Assembly: GCF_029407905.1 (NCBI RefSeq)
Contig: NC_073637.1
Coordinates: forward strand, 49,848,501-49,912,500
Direction of reading: 5' to 3'
Source of the DNA: Bubalus kerabau
Taxonomy: Eukaryota > Chordata > Mammalia > Artiodactyla > Bovidae
DNA: 64,000 nucleotides
In this document: piece by piece, positions 48,273 to 59,539 of the stretch
How the letters are laid out: each line of letters opens with the position of its first letter
Position numbering within the stretch: position 1 is the first letter of the stretch
Translations under genes and position numbers: made by a program
The notes under the pieces: model-generated
What the model saw: the letters and a program-made list of their open reading frames with translations, nothing else
What the model was told of the DNA's origin: nothing
Database searches by the model: none

Positions 48273-48397
48273 TGTTTGTCTAGTCACTAAGTTGTGTCTG
48301 ACTCTTTGCCACCCCATGGACTGGAGTCGGTGAGGCTTCCTTGTCCATGGGATTTCTCAGGCGAAAATACTGAATCAGATTGCCATTTCCTTCTCCA
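48273..48397 (-). mobile_element. Bov-tA/Bov-A SINE, 5'-truncated, with target duplication
   Basis: Reads ctagtcactaagttgtgtct, gccaccccatggactggagt and ttgccatttccttctcca. The tRNA-like head is absent. It is flanked by ttgattgccagt / ttgattaccagt (48261-48272 and 48398-48409), one mismatch in 12. Confidence 0.9.
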
Positions 48398-48616
48398 TTG
48401 ATTACCAGTGCTCAGAGCTAAATTTGTGTGTTTTAACCAAAATATCTGTGGCTTGCTTCACTTTGTTCAGGTCTCTGCCTCACCTTTAATTTCTACCTTC
48501 TTTAATTTTACTTCCCTTAGATGTGATTTCACTGATTACATTTTAATGCAAGCTACTTCCTCTGCTTCATGAACATGCTAAGATGGAGATATATCAATTT
48601 TTATCTGTCTACCTAT

Positions 48617-48827
48617 CTGGGGCTTCCCTGGTGGCTCAGTGATAAAGAATCCGCTTGCCAGTGCAGCAGACTCAGGTTTGATCCGTGGGTTAGGAAGATC
48701 CCCTAGAGAAGGAAATGACAACCCACTCCTGTATTCTTGCCTGGAAAATCACATGGATGGAGGAGCCTGGCAGGTTGCAGTGCATGAGGTCACAAAAGAC
48801 TCAGACACGACTTAGTAAACAGCAACA
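48617..48827 (+). mobile_element. Bov-tA SINE with target duplication
   Basis: Complete: ggggcttccctggtggctca, gtttgatccgtgggttagga, ttcttgcctggaaaatcaca, actcagacacgacttagtaa. It is flanked by tctacctat (48608-48616 and 48828-48836). Confidence 0.93.
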
Positions 48828-49090
48828 TCTACCTATATATGTATAATTTTTTAATGATTGTGACCATTCCCTAGTACATTAACAACAATCACAATTTTGA
48901 CATATTTCTGTTAGCACCTCACTTTGTGCCAACATTAAACAAGTACATGGTATATATATCTGTAAATATGTTGGAGTGTTATTTGTCCTCATGAAAAGAG
49001 CATGAAATATTTATTTTTCTAAATCCAGAGATTCTCATTTGGCCTTCTAACATTTGTGCTCTTCATTGTAACAATTTATATTCATAAGAG

Positions 49091-49159
49091 TATGAATTTG
49101 TTGTGTATATACATAGTATTTTCTGTGAAGAATCCTGTTTATTTCATAGGCGACTTCTT
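49091..49159 (+). repeat. Direct repeat, left copy (69 bp) flanking a truncated SINE
   Basis: Starts tatgaatttgttgtgtatat and ends with ttcataggcgacttctt. It matches 49318-49387 at about 90% (six substitutions and one small indel), with a long identical core (agtattttctgtgaagaatc). Confidence 0.88.
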
Positions 49160-49305
49160 CTCCAGGTGGCGCTAGGGATAAAGAACCTGCCAGCTAATGC
49201 AGGAGGCATAAGAGATGCAGGTTCGATCCCTGGGTTGGGAAGATCCTCTGGAGGAGGGCATTGCAACCCACTGTACTATTCTTGCCTGAAGAACCCCTAT
49301 GGACA
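49160..49305 (+). mobile_element. Bov-tA SINE, 3'-truncated and tail-less
   Basis: Head ctccaggtggcgctagggat, an internal small repeat (gcaggaggcataagagatgc), gttcgatccctgggttggga, gaggagggcattgcaaccca and ttcttgcctgaagaacccct, stopping near ctatggaca. The last third of the Bov-A body and the tail are missing. It is bordered by 69/70-base direct repeats, far longer than a normal target duplication. Confidence 0.9.
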
Positions 49306-49317
49306 AATATATAACTA

Positions 49318-49387
49318 TATGAATTTGTTGCAGTATATACACAGTATTTTCTGTGAAGAATCCAGTTTGTTTCATAGGATACTTCTT
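49318..49387 (+). repeat. Direct repeat, right copy (70 bp) flanking a truncated SINE
   Basis: Starts tatgaatttgttgcagtata and ends ttcataggatacttctt. See the left copy at 49091-49159. Confidence 0.88.
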
Positions 49388-49840
49388 GAGTTACATTAAA
49401 ACCCCTTAAAAAAACCCTCTGGCTTCCAATAGTTTTCTAAGCTCTTGCTGGTTTTAAAAGGTAGAGTAGCACACACATCCCCTTCCCCTCTTTCCCAGAT
49501 TGGCATACAGAAGAAGTTACATGTCAGAGTTCATAAATACTTTAAAGAAGAAATTAAACCACCCAGGACAAATGAACAGTTTAAAGGATATTTCTGGTAA
49601 GATTAAGAAAGTATTTTTGTTATTTCATTTTAAATAGAATAGATTCATGTCTAAGTAGAGTAGAATTTATATTGGACACTTTATTGTGAGAAACTGAGCT
49701 CTTACCATAATTCTTAAGCAATCCCAGAGTGATCTTAATAACAGGTATATTAACTGAGGGGAAAACAGATGAATACATAAATGCAGACTTGGTGAAGAGA
49801 GTATGGACGTTTTAAGAAACGTGTACTCCACCCAAAGTAG

Positions 49841-50121
49841 CTGCTGCTGCTGCTGCTAAGTCACTTCAGTCGTGTCCAACTCTGCACCACCCCATAGATG
49901 GCAGCCCACCAGGCTCCCGCATCCCTGGGATTCTCCAAGCAAGAACACTGGAGTGGGTTGCCATTTCCTTCTCCAATGCACAAAAGTGAAAAGTGAAAGT
50001 GAAGTCGCTCAGTCGTGTTGGACTCTTAGCGACCCCATGGACTGCAGCCCACCAGGCTCCTCCGTCCATGGGATTTTCCAGGCAAAAGAGTACTGGAGCG
50101 GGGTGCCATTACCTTCTTCTT
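49841..50121 (-). mobile_element. Bov-A2 SINE, complete, with 10 bp target duplication
   Basis: The plus strand reads (ctg)n, ttcagtcgtgtccaactctg, the linker caaaagtgaaaagtgaaagt, and the second monomer to gccattaccttcttctt. It is flanked by a perfect duplication cccaaagtag (49831-49840 and 50122-50131). Low divergence suggests a fairly young insertion. Confidence 0.94.
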
Positions 50122-50131
50122 CCCAAAGTAG

Positions 50132-53100
50132 ACTCTTATTTAATTCTTTTTTTCAAATGCACATTCTGTTTGCTTAAATCTACATCTGCTCCTAGCTTTG
50201 AACATTGCCTGAAACGTATGTGTCACTTGGCAGGAAATTGACATGAAGGGGAAAGCACTGAGTAGTTGGGGTAGAACCTCACAGTTGATAACCCATCCGC
50301 ACTCGCTGTGACCTGTGGCGCTGCTGGGAGGGAGCTTTGTGATAATTTTCTTAGACGCCGTCCTTAGGACAGCCCTAATGCCAGGACAGATAGGAAATTT
50401 TGATGTATTTTCCCTGTGATGCTTGTGGTAATCATCGATTTGTTTCAGAGTTGTGGGGTTTTGTTTGTTTGCTTGCTTTTAAAGCTGTTTGCATCTCTTG
50501 GCTGAGCTTAGTTTGTTCTTTGCTGCAAAGAGCATGTATACTACATCTGGTCTCTCTTTGTTCCTTTTCTTGATGTGTTTGTGCATCTTTGATCTGAGCC
50601 AGTGCTTGGTTACAAAGTAATCTTGGCAGAAGTTTAAAATACTAACATAGAATGCAGTGTTTTAGGAGGTTGATTATATATTTGTGATAATTCTCAACTT
50701 TGACATTTAAAAATCCTTGACGGTAGTTTTATCACTTAAAATCTTACTGGTAGTGCTAACTTATTGGTTAATTTAGTGATCAAACATGCACACACTATGG
50801 TTTCTGAAAACCTAGAAATTGTGTGTTTCTACTCTCTCTCTATTATGCTTTATTGATTCAGAAATAATTCTCTCAACTTTACTAATAAGAAGAGATGAGA
50901 TCCTGTAAATGGGTGGTTGCCTGGCTTCAGAGTCAGAAAGTCTGAAGTCCAGTTGAGTCCTGCCCCTTCACATGCTGTAATACACAACTCTTTTAAAAAG
51001 ATGTCAATAATCATGCTTGTCTCATTAGAGTCATCCTGAGGAATAAAGTCAAGTACCATGTGTAGACCTCTTAACAGGAAGGCTGACTTAATAAGTGCTC
51101 ACTAAGTGCTAGTTTCTTTCCTGTTGCTTAGCTGTCTCCCTTTTTCTCCACACTATGTCAATACATATGCACATGTTAAAATGTGGTTTTATTGTATTTT
51201 TTAAATGATTTAGATTTATTTGCTACAATGTTAAGTAGTCAAATAATAGATCTGTTGAATTGTTTTTAGTTTTTAAAATTTAAATTAGATTATTCCTTGG
51301 TTCCTTAACTGTTGTCTAAAAAGACATCTGTAAGCTCTCCCCAGTACACTGCGTGCCCCCACCCAAATCTGCCAGACAGGTCGTTTTAGAGTATGTTTCA
51401 GTTTTCTTCTTTCAGCTCATCCCCATCTGGCCAACTGTGTTAATTCCTTGTTCCTGTTTTTTTGGTGATAAATTGCATTCATGAGGGCTCACTTAAAATA
51501 ATAAAATAAAGATGATTTTTAAAATGAAGGTGGGAAATTTGAAGTGAAAAAAATACTGATTATTCTGCTGAACTGAAAAGCTTCTAGGCCACCATCCTTC
51601 CCAGTGGTCTTAAGGAGAACTCAAAGTCTTATTTGGTTGTTTGCCAGTGTGAGTCCCAGCATAGCGTTTAAATAGAAGACTGTGTATTATTTTCAGTGTT
51701 TTCATATTTTGAGATAAAAACGAGGGAAAGCCCTACAAATGTGATGGATTTTTGAAAGGAATAGTTAACTATTGGGCAGCCTGCCTCAGTTAAGACAGTT
51801 TTAGCTCTAGGCAATTTAAAATTGCCTGTTTTGCAAAGAAGATATCTGGAAAAAGTGAATATGAATATACTGGTGCCAAACTGAACAGTTATTCAGTATT
51901 GTAAACCATGCTGTCCTTTGCTTGGGAGAGGCTTAACCAATTAAGATGCTTGTAGAGGTTGAAGAGATTTATAAAACTTCATTTTTATAGCCTTCCAAGT
52001 TTTGTAGCACCACCTCAGTTGCATCTAAGTGTAGTTCGTGTATTAGTAATTTGAGTTGGCTTAGCAGTAACTTCCAATTTGTCTTTGAAATTCATTTGCT
52101 ATGCACTGCTTCTCCTCAGTTGAGAGGGTGTGTTTGCTTTTTAAATGAACAATGTTTAAAACATTCTTTCATAAACTTCTCACTACACAATTCTGAGCCT
52201 TTCTGTTGAGTATTATCATAAATTTTGAAGTATTTCCCTCTCCCAAAAGGTTTTTCCTTGCTATTCATCTTTGGGACGTTCTCCAGAAATATTTAGCCAT
52301 TAACTCAGAAGTGAGTGTCATTGGTTGAAGTTGCTGCCTGGGCTTCTGTTAAATCCGAGAACTTGGAGAACAAAAATGAAAGTGTCTGTAACCCTGAACC
52401 AACTCAGCAAAGTTGCCAGTAAAGGCTTGTTTATTATTTCATTAATCCGCATTAACTCCACAGTAGGGAGCTGTGGCGCTTTATATCAAGGAACTTTTGG
52501 TGTTCATTTCCTTCTCCTCTGTTTCTTTTTGCTGATTCTCTTCCTTCGGAGGTGTGAGGCAGTCCCTGGCTAGGAGTGAACCTATCTCCCTGTGTAGTCA
52601 CATCTTTTCTATCCCTCTTTTAAAACTCCAGCGGGGGGGTTAGGGGGTATTAAGTGAGGATGGCCGGGAACGGGAAGGAAATGGCACCAGTCCCCACTCG
52701 CCAAAACCTGTGGGCTGGGACACCCGTCCTCACAGTCCCTTCCAGATAACATGAGCTCCTCTCATCCCAGTTCATCCAGTATCCTAGCTAAACTGGGTCT
52801 CTTGTTCATACCTCACCTACCCACCTCCAGTATCTCTCCCTTTCACCTCCAGCATAACTCCTGAGAGGGATCAGCAAAGCCACTAAAGCAGTGGCATTTG
52901 CCTGGGAGATGAGAATCTGGAATGACCATCCCTTATTTCCTATGGGAAGTTTGCTGCCGTGCCACGGTGTCACAACTCTCTTCCTTCTGTCAGAGGGATA
53001 AATGCGTGTCAGCTGGTGTGGCAGCTCAGCTACGTTGATTGGTGGGAGTGTTGGGAGCACAGTTTTGAGCGAGTTTAGCTTTTGTAGGGGTTGATTTTGT

Positions 53101-53310
53101 ACTTTTTGAGAACCTGGGTTGGAGGAGGAAGGGAAAAACTGAGAAAGGAGCCAACAGTCTGTCATGTCTTGTGTGAACGTTAGAACAAGGACACGGACCT
53201 AAAAGGCCGCAGAGATAAAAATTCACTTGGCTGTTTTTGAGTTGTCTCTTGCTTGCATATAATAGGGTAAATATGACTTCTTTAAAATTTTTTTAAATTA
53301 AATCAAAGTA
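50132..53310. other. Intron 2 sequence with one MIR
   Basis: Mostly unique-looking sequence. A MIR-like stretch lies at about 50930-51110. Between about 52620 and 53220 the base composition is less AT-rich with several CpG sites, and there is a 119-codon frame on the minus strand (52806-53165) that I do not recognise. No splice or promoter evidence. Confidence 0.5.
50930..51110 (+). repeat. MIR SINE (ancient)
   Basis: The words cagagtcagaaagtctgaag, tccagttgagtcctgcccct, tgtctcattagagtcatcct and taagtgctcactaagtgcta are in the MIR order. Confidence 0.55.
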
Positions 53311-53319
53311 ACTTCTTTA

Positions 53320-53544
53320 AGCTTTGCTTCTCTGGTACCTCAATGATAAAGAATGTATCTGCCAGTGCAGGAGACACATTGGTTTGATCAAACTCAAGGT
53401 TTGATCCTTGGGTCAGGAAGATTCCTTGGAAAAGGAATGGCAACCTCCAGTATTCTTGCCTGGGAAATCCCATGAATAGAGGACCTTGGCAGGCTACAGT
53501 CCTGGGGTTGCAAAGAGTCAGACACGACTGAGTGACTGACCACC
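53320..53544 (+). mobile_element. Bov-tA SINE with target duplication
   Basis: Head gctttgcttctctggtacct, then a small internal duplication of ggtttgatc (about 53373 and 53398), then cttgggtcaggaagattcct, the Bov-A body and gtcagacacgactgagtgac. Flanked by acttcttta (53311-53319 and 53545-53553). Confidence 0.92.
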
Positions 53545-53553
53545 ACTTCTTTA

Positions 53554-55840
53554 CACTGTGCGTTGACTGGAGCCTCTTGTGTAGTTGCAGCAAGGACTGG
53601 GCCTCCGTGCACCACCCCAGGTTCACTTCGGAGCTCTGGCACCCCAGCCTCACCTTTTCAAGGGTCACTTGCAGTCTTTTTAGATCCTTTCTTTCCCTGT
53701 GATACCTCCAAGAAGACATTCATTTAAAAAAAAATGTGTTTTTTAATTTAAAAAATGAATGGTTTAAAGTCTATAAACCAAGATGAAAAATGACCTGCAA
53801 CTTCACATATTTTTTGTGTAATAGTGAAATTTCAGTTCATTGTAGATTTTTCAAGAACAGTTTTATTAACTCCCCTCTCATTGTTCTTAACCCTTAAATT
53901 TGTTTTTTCATCATATGAAAGCTCTTGTGACTTTAAAAATAAACTTTTATTACAATGGTAAATCCATAAGGCAACAGGCTTCACTCATATCTCTTAGTCT
54001 CTTTTCTAGCTGAGAGAAATACTTCATTTACCTTCTTATCCTTATTCAGGGGGCTTTGAGGAAGGTAAGATTCTGTATGAAGAAGGAATCTGGATGTTTG
54101 CTACCAATTGTAAGATGTTTTACTTCATGCTTCCTGAAAATGCTATTATTAAATCTGTTGTATTCAGGCTGTTTGACTTATTAGTAAGATTAACTATTTC
54201 TTAAAGATTAGGCATTTTTATTTTAATTACTAATGCCTGCTAGAGGCCCGGTTTATTTCATAGAAAAATCATTACTTACAAGTAGCATATCCAGTGAGCA
54301 GTGTGGAGTCAGAGCATTTTGACTGGGATGAGCTCTCAGATCTTTTTGGAGATGGGAAAACTGAGCATCAGAGAAGGACAGCAGGATTCCCCATGAGAGA
54401 AATCCCAGCGCCAGCATGAAAACCTAGATTGCTAGATTCCAAGTCTTTTCTTTATTACTATTGCAAGTTGGTAGAATCTGATTTGTGCTTATTTTGTAAC
54501 TAAATTGTACATTGACAGTTGTTTAAGACAGACCTGTTTTAAAAACAGCTCATCCTATACAGTCGTGTTTTGCACTGTCAGTTGCTTGTAATTGATCTCT
54601 ATCTCCACTTTCCTGTCCGCTTAAAACACATACTAAATTTAGCTCTGGCTCCCGTTTTACTGGTAATGTTAGAATTTTTCATTCATAAATTACATTTGAT
54701 TAAAATTTACTAGCCAAATCAGTGATTTGACTTTAAAAGAGTTGTGAAATTTTAAAACAGAGATCATAGTAGTGGTTCTATCCCAGGTTTATGTGGTTGA
54801 TAGAAATCTCTTAACTGGCTAGGAAGGGGATCTCTTATATGCTTGAGAGTGAAAAAATTAAGAGAAGAGATATTTGATACAGGATCACCGTATTAATTTT
54901 AGACTGCTGCTTCTTGAGACCATCATGTTGTATATAAAAAGAAAAATTCAAAAAGCACTTAATTCTGAGTAGTTGATGAGTTGGCTGCCATCTTTTATCA
55001 TGAGAAATACAACTTTTGTTGGAATAAGCAGATTTATAATTTCTTTACCTAGTAACAGGCGTTGAAAAGACCATGTCCATCTGAGGAAGTTTCTTTTATA
55101 TTCTTTGATCCTAAATTTTGTTTGATTTGTAAAACCATAGCACTGTGACCAAGGAAATGACATTTAACCCGCTTTTGCTGAAACCTGATTAAAAATTAAA
55201 AAAATGAAATGGTTCGATTTGAGTTAAACAAGTATGTTTAAGTGCATTTATTATACAGAAATAGCTTGACTGTTATACTAAGTATAAAATTTTCTCCTGT
55301 TTTACATATTTGCTACTCATTATTGGGCTATATTGCTTTTGAAAATACATTATTTATTGTCAGTTTGCACCGATTTTCCTGGTAATACGGCTTTGAGTTA
55401 ATAATGTACATTATAGTCATTAACAATAAAAGTTAATTCAACTGTTCCGTTCCATACATGGTGATTAGCATATGACTTATCTAATAAGTAATATTGATTA
55501 CTTAATGTAAAGAAACTCCCAGACAAGAAAAAAATTATTTTTAAAATTTAGCACATGCAGCAGGGGGCACCAGATGAAGGCAAAAATGAATTCTTATATT
55601 TTTAATCAGCTGCAGCTTGTGTCCTATTCATACTTAAATCATGTGGTAGTTAACTGTTTCCCCATTAGTTTTCTTGATGGTTTTAACTTCTTAGTTCTAA
55701 AAGCTTTGTTGAAAACAGTGATAACTACTCTCAACTTATTCATTCAAACAAACTTCTTACAGCCAACCAATTTAGTAATTCATAAATTTCTTCTTAAAAG
55801 AGACCACATTTAATAAATAATTACTTGTTTGCAATAAAGC
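53554..55840. other. Intron 2 sequence, nothing recognised
   Basis: AT-rich, unique-looking sequence upstream of exon 3. No recognised repeat and no convincing frame. Confidence 0.5.
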
Positions 55841-55928
55841 ATTATTATTACTGTTAATATTAATATTATTACTATTATACTATATTATATTACTACTAAT
55901 ATACTATTATTACTATTAATATTATTAG
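55841..55928. repeat. AT-rich (ATT/ACT)n low-complexity tract
   Basis: About 90 bases built of att, act and aat trinucleotides (tattattactgttaatatta and similar). It lies 240 bases before EIF3H exon 3. Confidence 0.85.
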
Positions 55929-56169
55929 TTTTTTAAATACTGTTTCTACAGAATGTTTTTTGGTTAATGAGAAAAGGAATGCCCTAATGATTTGAAGGCT
56001 TAATTTGTTTTCTTTATGTGTAAAGTGAGTGAATTTAAAAATCTGGAAAAATGTTCCCTTTAGATAAGAAATAGCTGTATAGAAATTTGTTTCCAGAAAG
56101 GCTTGTTTTTTCATATAGGTGATGTCATTAAACAATTGTTCTTTTGTCCCCCTCGTGCCCATCATCTAG

Positions 56170-56337
56170 TCCAATATCAGATGGAGATGATGCGGAGCCT
56201 GCGCCATGTAAACATCGACCACCTCCATGTGGGCTGGTACCAGTCCACATACTACGGATCGTTCGTCACCCGGGCCCTTCTGGATTCTCAGTTCAGTTAC
56301 CAGCATGCCATTGAAGAGTCTGTCGTTCTCATTTACG
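56170..56337 (+). CDS. EIF3H: EIF3H exon 3 (centre of MPN domain)
   Basis: The exon enters and leaves in phase 1 and codes for about residues 97-153: [20 protein letters not shown], then [20 protein letters not shown], then [16 protein letters not shown]. The acceptor is gtgcccatcatctag behind a pyrimidine-rich tract, and the donor is tacg/gttagt, which departs from consensus at +3. This is the heart of the MPN fold. Active JAMM enzymes carry HxHxP here with a later Ser and Asp; eIF3h has HVGW, so the second metal-binding His is Gly, and the Asp position after the Ser is Tyr. That agrees with its known role as a structural partner of eIF3f with no protease activity. The length is 168 bases (56 codons), so skipping it would keep the frame. 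Identity is very secure. Confidence 0.97.
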
Positions 56338-57881
56338 GTTAGTAGGAGTTTCCTTTATTATTCTTTTCTTCCCTTAATATTATTGCTACTACTATTTTTG
56401 CTTTCTGTCTTTTTGCCTCTAAGAGCAGCCTGGCAGGCCTTCCCAAGTAAATACCAACCCTGTTTCTGCAGCAGCCTCAGCAGCAGCTAAGTCTAGACAG
56501 GGTTTCCTTCTTTCTGTTTATTTTTCTTGCTATCAGAGCCCTGATGTGTACATTTTGGAATGCTGGAGTAGCTGCTTCATTTTTATTCCTCCATCTCCCC
56601 TCCCTCATTTGAAGGGGCTGGTGGAACTAGACCAGATGTCTAACAAACCCCGATTGCTAGAGTGTCTGGCTCTGTACGTGACTGACCAATCATAACACAG
56701 TGTGCCAAGTTTTTTTTTTTTTTATACCTCTGACAGCAGCGTACAAAACCTGGACTGTTTCTTAGCACAAAGATTTTTTTCTTTTCGGCCGATTTAATGG
56801 TGTTTCCTCAAGCTCTCCAGACCAGATGTTCTGTGCTGTATCAGAACTGTAGGCAATTTAACAGCTTTATAGCCTTCCCCCTCCCCAAACACTCACAGTT
56901 TGCCATATCTGGCAGACTTGCATATAGTTTCCAGCTGAGAAGTAAATGTAACGTCCTGAGTATCTGTCAGAAAAAATACTAATGAATACGATCAATCTTA
57001 TGAGCTGCCCCCAAATTGTTTCAGTATGTTAACAATTGGATTACAGTAAAGAACAAGTTGTTAAAGTGTACTTATATTGGCTGGAAACATTGCATCATCA
57101 GACCTTGATGAATTTTCCACTTGTTTCAATCTATTTTGGTTTTCATTTTATCACCTATTGCTAAAAGTTTCACTGTGTTAAGTTTCAGGCAACATGAATG
57201 TTAACACAGGTTTTAGGCGAATATTGGCATGCCGGAGCCGTTATCATGCAGCAAGTGCTAAGCTCCCTTACTCTTGGAGTGTTTAAGCAGTTAGTTTTGA
57301 CAAAATTAGTTTCTTTAAAGCTAAAAAGACACTTGTGATTGCACCTTGACTTTAGTGGTTTTGTTTTTAGAATTTGCTTTAACTAAAAAAATGTGAACAG
57401 TGATTATTAGGATGGATAAATTGTTTGCAGGGCCATTCATTTAAATTAGGGACAAAGGAAATACACAAGTGCATCCAGTGAGTTTTCATATTTAATATTA
57501 GTATTTTGCTTTTAATTATGCAAGATATATATAAGATGTATGGAACATATGCTGTATTTAATTTTTGTCTGGTTCCAGCTGAGTAGATTTGAAAATAACT
57601 GTATTTTGTATCTTACATTTATACTTTCAGGTGGAAGTTATTCTGCCTAGTATAAGTAGGATGATAGTTTTTCACTTAGCATTTGCTATATTGCTTTGAA
57701 TCTGCTTCAGATTGTGCTCTGATCTTCATTTATTTTTATTTTATTCTTCATTTATGTTTATTTTGATCTTCATTTTGCTAAGATTGTACAATAATTAACA
57801 GAATGTGCTCAGAACCAGTGTCATTTGAGCACTGGTAGTGACAAAATTCTTAGTAATTTCTTTCTCTTTTCTTTATTTGAG
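56338..57881 (+). other. EIF3H: EIF3H intron 3
   Basis: 1,544 bases between donor gttagt and acceptor ctttatttgag. It contains a pyrimidine-rich stretch just after exon 3 and a short poly(T) at about 56709-56722. No mobile element or gene recognised. Confidence 0.9.
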
Positions 57882-57981
57882 ATCCCATAAAAACTGCCCA
57901 AGGGTCTCTCTCACTAAAGGCTTACAGACTGACTCCTAAATTGATGGAAGTTTGTAAAGAAAAGGATTTTTCTCCCGAAGC
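57882..57981 (+). CDS. EIF3H: EIF3H exon 4 (end of MPN domain)
   Basis: 100 bases, entering in phase 1 and leaving in phase 2. It codes for about residues 153-186: [20 protein letters not shown], then [14 protein letters not shown]. The Asp codon is completed by the last base of exon 3 and the Ala codon by the first base of exon 5. The acceptor is ctttatttgag and the donor is gaagc/gtaagt, an excellent consensus site. The DP-x-T-x-G-x-L-S-L-K-A-Y-R pattern is a common closing strand of MPN domains, placing this exon at the domain's end. Identity is very secure. Confidence 0.97.
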
Positions 57982-59227
57982 GTAAGTGTTTGGGGGCCTA
58001 TAAGGCATATGTTAAGGACTAGGTGTTTTTCTTTTAAGATACTAGTTTGCCACATGTATTGAGTCCTCGGCGGTGGTGCGGTAATGCTTCTGCCATGTGG
58101 ACGGTAGAAGTGTCTGCATGGCTGAGTGCCCCTTGATCTCTCCCTTTCCATGTTTAAACTCTTCTTTATGGAATGTCTCATCTGTTGTTCTCACCATGGG
58201 TGAATGCAGTTAGAATGAGAATTAATTAGCTACTGGATTTGAAGAAATACATGATTAAATAAAAGGAAATGGGATGAGTGTTCAGCGGCTGTCAGATTGT
58301 AAGCTCTGTGTCAGAACAGTTGTGAGCCGTTTGTCTTATTTTCTGACCTCCTGTTTCATTGTGGGGGACGGGGTGTGGAAAGATACAACGTTTTAAGGGT
58401 TTAGTAAGGAGTGTGGCTTTTGGGAAATTTTATAGGTGACAGGAATGCAGAGAACTAATTATTAAAGCTGTTTTGTGATCCTGCATAATGGCACTGGGAT
58501 ATTTACATTAAAATTTTTTAAATTTTTGAATTCTTTCCTTTTCTGTTAATTATAGGAATATGTATTTCTTAATAAATTAAAGTTAGTGGCTTTGACTTCA
58601 TTTGGGACAGACAGTTCATGACTAATTTCCCATTTGGCTTCTAAAGAAATTAACATACAAAGAATTTTAAAAGAAAAGCTAACTCATGAACATCTCCTGG
58701 GTATGGTAATTATAATTAAACTGTGAGAAGTTGTAGTCTTGCTGTGTTTTCAACCATTGTGTGTGGAATAGCCTGTGAGTGTCCTGCTCGTTGTTAATCT
58801 CTTTGAGTTCAGTTGGTTTTTAAAGTGAACTTTCCAAGAATGAGAGTATTTCTCTTTTCTAGCTGTTTGTTTTAAATATTTTAGATATAGATTATATAGC
58901 ATAATTTCATATGACATTTGCATTTTTTAGTATGTGGAATTTCAAAGATACCTGATTATGAAGAAAGAATTGTTTCTTTGGGCAAGAGTCTTATTTTCTG
59001 GTCTTACAGCTCCAACTCAGATCATTTTCCGAATTGTTCAAATCACTCAACTTGTGCTTGATTCTGTAAATCTCTAGTTTCTCTCCCTTTTTTAAAGATT
59101 GCTAATGAAACAAACAAAAACCCTGAAGAGGGCCTGTAATTAGGAAAAATGTAAAATGTATGAAATAGTCATTTTAACACTTACTTCTGACCACCAGACT
59201 ATAAAGTATTTTTAACATGCTTTGCAG
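57982..59227 (+). other. EIF3H: EIF3H intron 4
   Basis: 1,246 bases between donor gtaagt and acceptor atgctttgcag. AT-rich, with no recognised repeat or gene. Confidence 0.9.
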
Positions 59228-59377
59228 ATTGAAAAAGGGAAATATCACCTTTGAGCACATGTTTGAAGAAGTGCCGATTGTAATTAAAAATTCACATCTG
59301 ATCAACGTTCTAATGTGGGAGCTAGAGAAGAAGTCAGCTGTAGCAGACAAACATGAATTGCTCAGTCTTGCTAGCAG
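59228..59377 (+). CDS. EIF3H: EIF3H exon 5 (start of C-terminal half)
   Basis: 150 bases, entering and leaving in phase 2. It codes for about residues 186-236: [20 protein letters not shown], then [20 protein letters not shown], then KHELLSLAS with two bases of the next Ser codon. The acceptor is tgctttgcag and the donor is agcag/gtaagc. This part follows the MPN domain and begins the helical C-terminal half by which eIF3h packs with other MPN and PCI subunits (known from the family, not visible here). The length is a multiple of three, so its loss would keep the frame. A poly(T) tract and a composite SINE lie close downstream. Identity is very secure. Confidence 0.97.
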
Positions 59378-59539
59378 GTAAGCAACCCTGTCTCATGAAA
59401 AGTCCCTTTTTTTTTTTTTTTTTAATCACTTTCTGCAAAAGATTTTTTAATTTAGACTTTACCTGTGAAACAAGGGGAAAAAAATGACTTAAGCATGTTG
59501 GGAGGTTCTTAAGACATAGTAACAGCACGTAGTACTTGT

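Larger units (their letters stand above)
6187..56169 (+). other. EIF3H: EIF3H intron 2 (about 50 kb)
   Basis: The intron runs from the gtaagg donor after exon 2 to the atcatctag acceptor before exon 3. The two exons share phase 1, which confirms that they are joined. At 49,983 bases it takes up most of the window and carries nearly all of its mobile elements. No other gene is visible inside it: the longer frames either belong to BovB or SINE sequence or have no recognisable content. Elements within it are listed separately. Confidence 0.93.

Noticed and set aside
52806..53165. 119-codon frame on the minus strand as a gene
   Set aside because: No recognisable domain, no splice or promoter context and no second line of evidence; kept only as a low-interest finding.
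53303..53719. 138-codon frame on the minus strand
   Set aside because: Its middle is the reverse translation of a Bov-tA SINE (SHSVVSDSLQP-type words), so it is not a gene.
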